Source of the DNA: an uncultured Cocleimonas sp.
GTDB lineage: Bacteria; Pseudomonadota; Gammaproteobacteria; Thiotrichales; Thiotrichaceae
NCBI GenBank assembly: GCA_937974135.1
Contig: CALJIH010000287.1
Location: 1 to 8,457 of the forward strand
Reading direction: 5' to 3'
Length of the DNA: 8,457 bases
Below, one piece after another: positions 7,022-8,457 of the stretch (position 1 is the first letter of the stretch; every line of letters starts with the position of its first letter). The notes under the pieces were generated by a model. The model was not told the origin of the DNA. It was given only the letters and a program-made list of their open reading frames with translations, and made no database searches. Made by a program: the position numbers and the translations under genes.

Positions 7022-7037
7022 GGGGGTGTCTTTTTAA
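7014..7037 (+). repeat. G-run repeat copy R4, overlapping the amidohydrolase stop
   Basis: AAAAGTAGGGGGGTGTC followed by TTTTTAA. It matches R2 and R3 through CTTTT, then diverges with an extra T. The TAG at 7019-7021 is the stop of the amidohydrolase gene, whose last lysine codon is also repeat sequence. It lies about 120 bp upstream of ndh. Confidence 0.85.
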
Positions 7038-7043
7038 GTATTT

Positions 7044-7087
7044 ATTTATCAAATATATATTTAAATTTTAATTGATAAATCTATCAA
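7044..7087. promoter_or_regulatory. Overlapping TTGATA/TATCAA dyads upstream of ndh (candidate operator)
   Basis: Three related half-sites lie in very AT-rich DNA 67-110 bp before the ndh start. ATTTATCAA (7044-7052) is a perfect inverted repeat of TTGATAAAT (7072-7080). TTGATA (7072-7077) also pairs with TATCAA (7082-7087) across 4 bp. The TTGAT/ATCAA half-sites resemble FNR boxes, and ndh is repressed by FNR in E. coli. However, TTGAT to ATCAA here is 6 bp apart rather than 4, so a canonical FNR site is not present. A possible -10, TTATAG (7121-7126), lies downstream, but TTGCAC (7094-7099) is 21 bp away, too far for a good -35. Confidence 0.35.
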
Positions 7088-7153
7088 AATTGCTTGCACA
7101 AAATACTTTTCAAAATGAGATTATAGCGTCATTTAAATCTAACTTAGTAAACA

Positions 7154-8457
7154 ATGGAAAATCAATCTCAATTACATAGAATTCTTGTCGTAGGTGGCGG
7201 AGCAGGTGGTGCCGAATTAGCTAAAAAACTTGGGCATAAATTAGGTAAACGAAACAAAGCAGAAATTACTTTAATCGATGCAAAAATGACCCATATTTGG
7301 AAGCCTTTACTGCATGAAGTAGCAGCTGGCACCTTAGATTCATCAGTCGAAGCAGTGCAATATATGGATCATGCTCATCGTCATCATTACAAATTTCAGC
7401 TTGGATTTATGGATAAAGTTGATCGTGAAAATAGGTGTGTCTCTCTAGCACCGACTTTGGACGATGATGGGGATGTGATTATTCCTCGGCGAACCTTTAA
7501 TTACGATACCCTGATCATCGCTGTAGGTAGTTTAACCAAGCATTTCAATATTGAAGGCGTGGTAGAAAACTGTAAGTTTTTGGACAGTTTAGAAGAGGCT
7601 AATAATTTTCAAAAATACCTGATTAGAAAAATGCTACGCGCACAAACGCGCACTGAGGATTTACGCCCAGGTCAATTGCATGTGGCAATTGCAGGTGCAG
7701 GAGCCACAGGAATAGAGCTTGCAGCCGAGTTACATGGCGCCACAAAACAGCTTATTGCTTACGGTTTAGATAACATCGAGGCGGGGCGTGATATTAAAAT
7801 TACCATCATTGAAGCTTCTCCGACAATCTTGCCGGCTTTGCCAGAACGTTTATCCAAAGCAACGCTTCAAGAATTAGATCGATTGGATATTGACGTCTTG
7901 ACGGATGAGCGTGTAGTGAAAGCTGAAAAAGGCGGTTTACATACGCATACAGGTAAATTTATTCCCGCAGAAACTATGGTTTGGGCAGCAGGGGTGAAAG
8001 CACCTAATTTTCTCTCGAAAATTGATGGCTTAGAAAGTAATGAGATTAACCAACTCATCGTTAAAACAACCTTAGAAACCACCAATGATGAGAATATTTT
8101 TGCTTTTGGTGATTGCGCTAGTTGTCCTCTAGAAGGAAAAGCAGGTTTTGTCCCGCCACGCGCACAGGCTGCGCATCAACAAGCTTCTTTACTGGTTAAA
8201 ACTATGCAAAATCGGCTAGCAGGTAAAGCGTTGCCGAGTTACAAGTATGTTGATTATGGCTCCTTAATTAACTTAGGGAAATACAGTACTATTGGAAGTT
8301 TAATGGGGAATATGGGACATTGGTCTGGTAGATTGAGTGTAGAAGGTTTTCTGGCGAGAATGGTTTATAAATCATTATACAGAATGCATTTAATTGCTTT
8401 GCATGGATACACGCGTGAGATTTTAATGACGATTGCGAACTGGTTAACCAGTCGTGG
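7154..8457 (+). CDS. ndh: Type II NADH:quinone oxidoreductase (NDH-2), C-terminus cut by the window end
   Basis: The open frame runs from ATG 7154 through 434 codons to the window end without a stop. E. coli Ndh is 434 residues, so only a short tail is missing. NDH-2 is a single-subunit FAD enzyme on the cytoplasmic face of the inner membrane that oxidises NADH and reduces quinone without pumping protons. Visible motifs are the FAD Rossmann site VVGGGAGGAELA (~12-23), HIWKPLLHEVAAGTLD, FNYDTLIIAVGS, the NADH Rossmann site AIAGAGATGIELAAEL (~178-193, GxGxTG), MVWAAGVKAP, FAFGDCA (~316-322, FAD ribityl contact) and PPRAQAAHQQA. The end (GRLSVEGFLARMVYKSLYRMHL... onward) fits the amphipathic membrane-anchoring helices of the family. 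An in-frame TAA at 7148-7150 makes ATG 7154 the first start; the ribosome site is weak. It follows the amidohydrolase gene by 132 bp and probably has its own promoter. Confidence 0.93.
   Translation, partial: MENQSQLHRILVVGGGAGGAELAKKLGHKLGKRNKAEITLIDAKMTHIWKPLLHEVAAGTLDSSVEAVQYMDHAHRHHYKFQLGFMDKVDRENRCVSLAPTLDDDGDVIIPRRTFNYDTLIIAVGSLTKHFNIEGVVENCKFLDSLEEANNFQKYLIRKMLRAQTRTEDLRPGQLHVAIAGAGATGIELAAELHGATKQLIAYGLDNIEAGRDIKITIIEASPTILPALPERLSKATLQELDRLDIDVLTDERVVKAEKGGLHTHTGKFIPAETMVWAAGVKAPNFLSKIDGLESNEINQLIVKTTLETTNDENIFAFGDCASCPLEGKAGFVPPRAQAAHQQASLLVKTMQNRLAGKALPSYKYVDYGSLINLGKYSTIGSLMGNMGHWSGRLSVEGFLARMVYKSLYRMHLIALHGYTREILMTIANWLTSR

Noticed and set aside
1775..7037. Repeats as integron attC sites with gene cassettes
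   Set aside because: They are too short, lack the paired R and L boxes and the GTTRRRY core, and the genes point both ways.
7428..7446. Fifth repeat-like match, GAAAATAGGTGTGTCTCTC, inside ndh
   Set aside because: It lacks the G6 run, matches only loosely and encodes ordinary ndh residues (ENRCVSL).

Overview
The window looks like chromosomal DNA from an AT-rich gammaproteobacterium, probably free-living and respiring. I base this on a class I (Fe-S) fumarase of the ~505-residue type, a GlpD-type glycerol-3-phosphate dehydrogenase, a type II NADH dehydrogenase close to the E. coli Ndh length, and a very long DUF349 protein with a lipobox-bearing DUF1499 lipoprotein beside it. I cannot name the genus. 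Gene density is high and the gene sequences look alike in composition. I see no phage, integrase, transposase, CRISPR, tRNA or rRNA.

Layout. Positions 1-95 (minus) hold the N-terminus of glpD, leaving the window. It is divergent from the class I fumarase gene (186-1700, plus). A convergent gap follows, with a hairpin and repeat copy R1. Then come two minus-strand genes: a short PlsC-like acyltransferase (1839-2411) and a DUF1499 lipoprotein (2505-2948 or 3035), with repeat copy R2 between them. A divergent gap leads to a 946-residue DUF349 protein (3197-6037, plus) and a secreted or periplasmic amidohydrolase (6098-7021, plus). A 132-bp gap with TTGATA-type dyads precedes ndh (7154 to the window end, plus, cut just before its stop).

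How the genes fit together. GlpD, fumarase and NDH-2 belong to central respiratory metabolism: GlpD and NDH-2 reduce quinone, and fumarase is in the TCA cycle. The four genes between fumarase and ndh are a lipid acyltransferase, an outer-membrane-type lipoprotein, a coiled-coil protein of unknown role and an exported hydrolase. They show no obvious shared pathway, although three of them point to the envelope.

The most unusual feature is a short G-run repeat, core AAAAGTAGGGGGGTGT, usually continuing CTTTT. It occurs four times (1775, 2450, 6029, 7014), always on the plus strand and always at or just beyond a gene end. In two copies the repeat's own TAG is the stop codon of an unrelated gene (DUF349 protein and amidohydrolase). 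No copy was seen inside a gene body. I do not recognise it as a named element; possible explanations are given in the findings.
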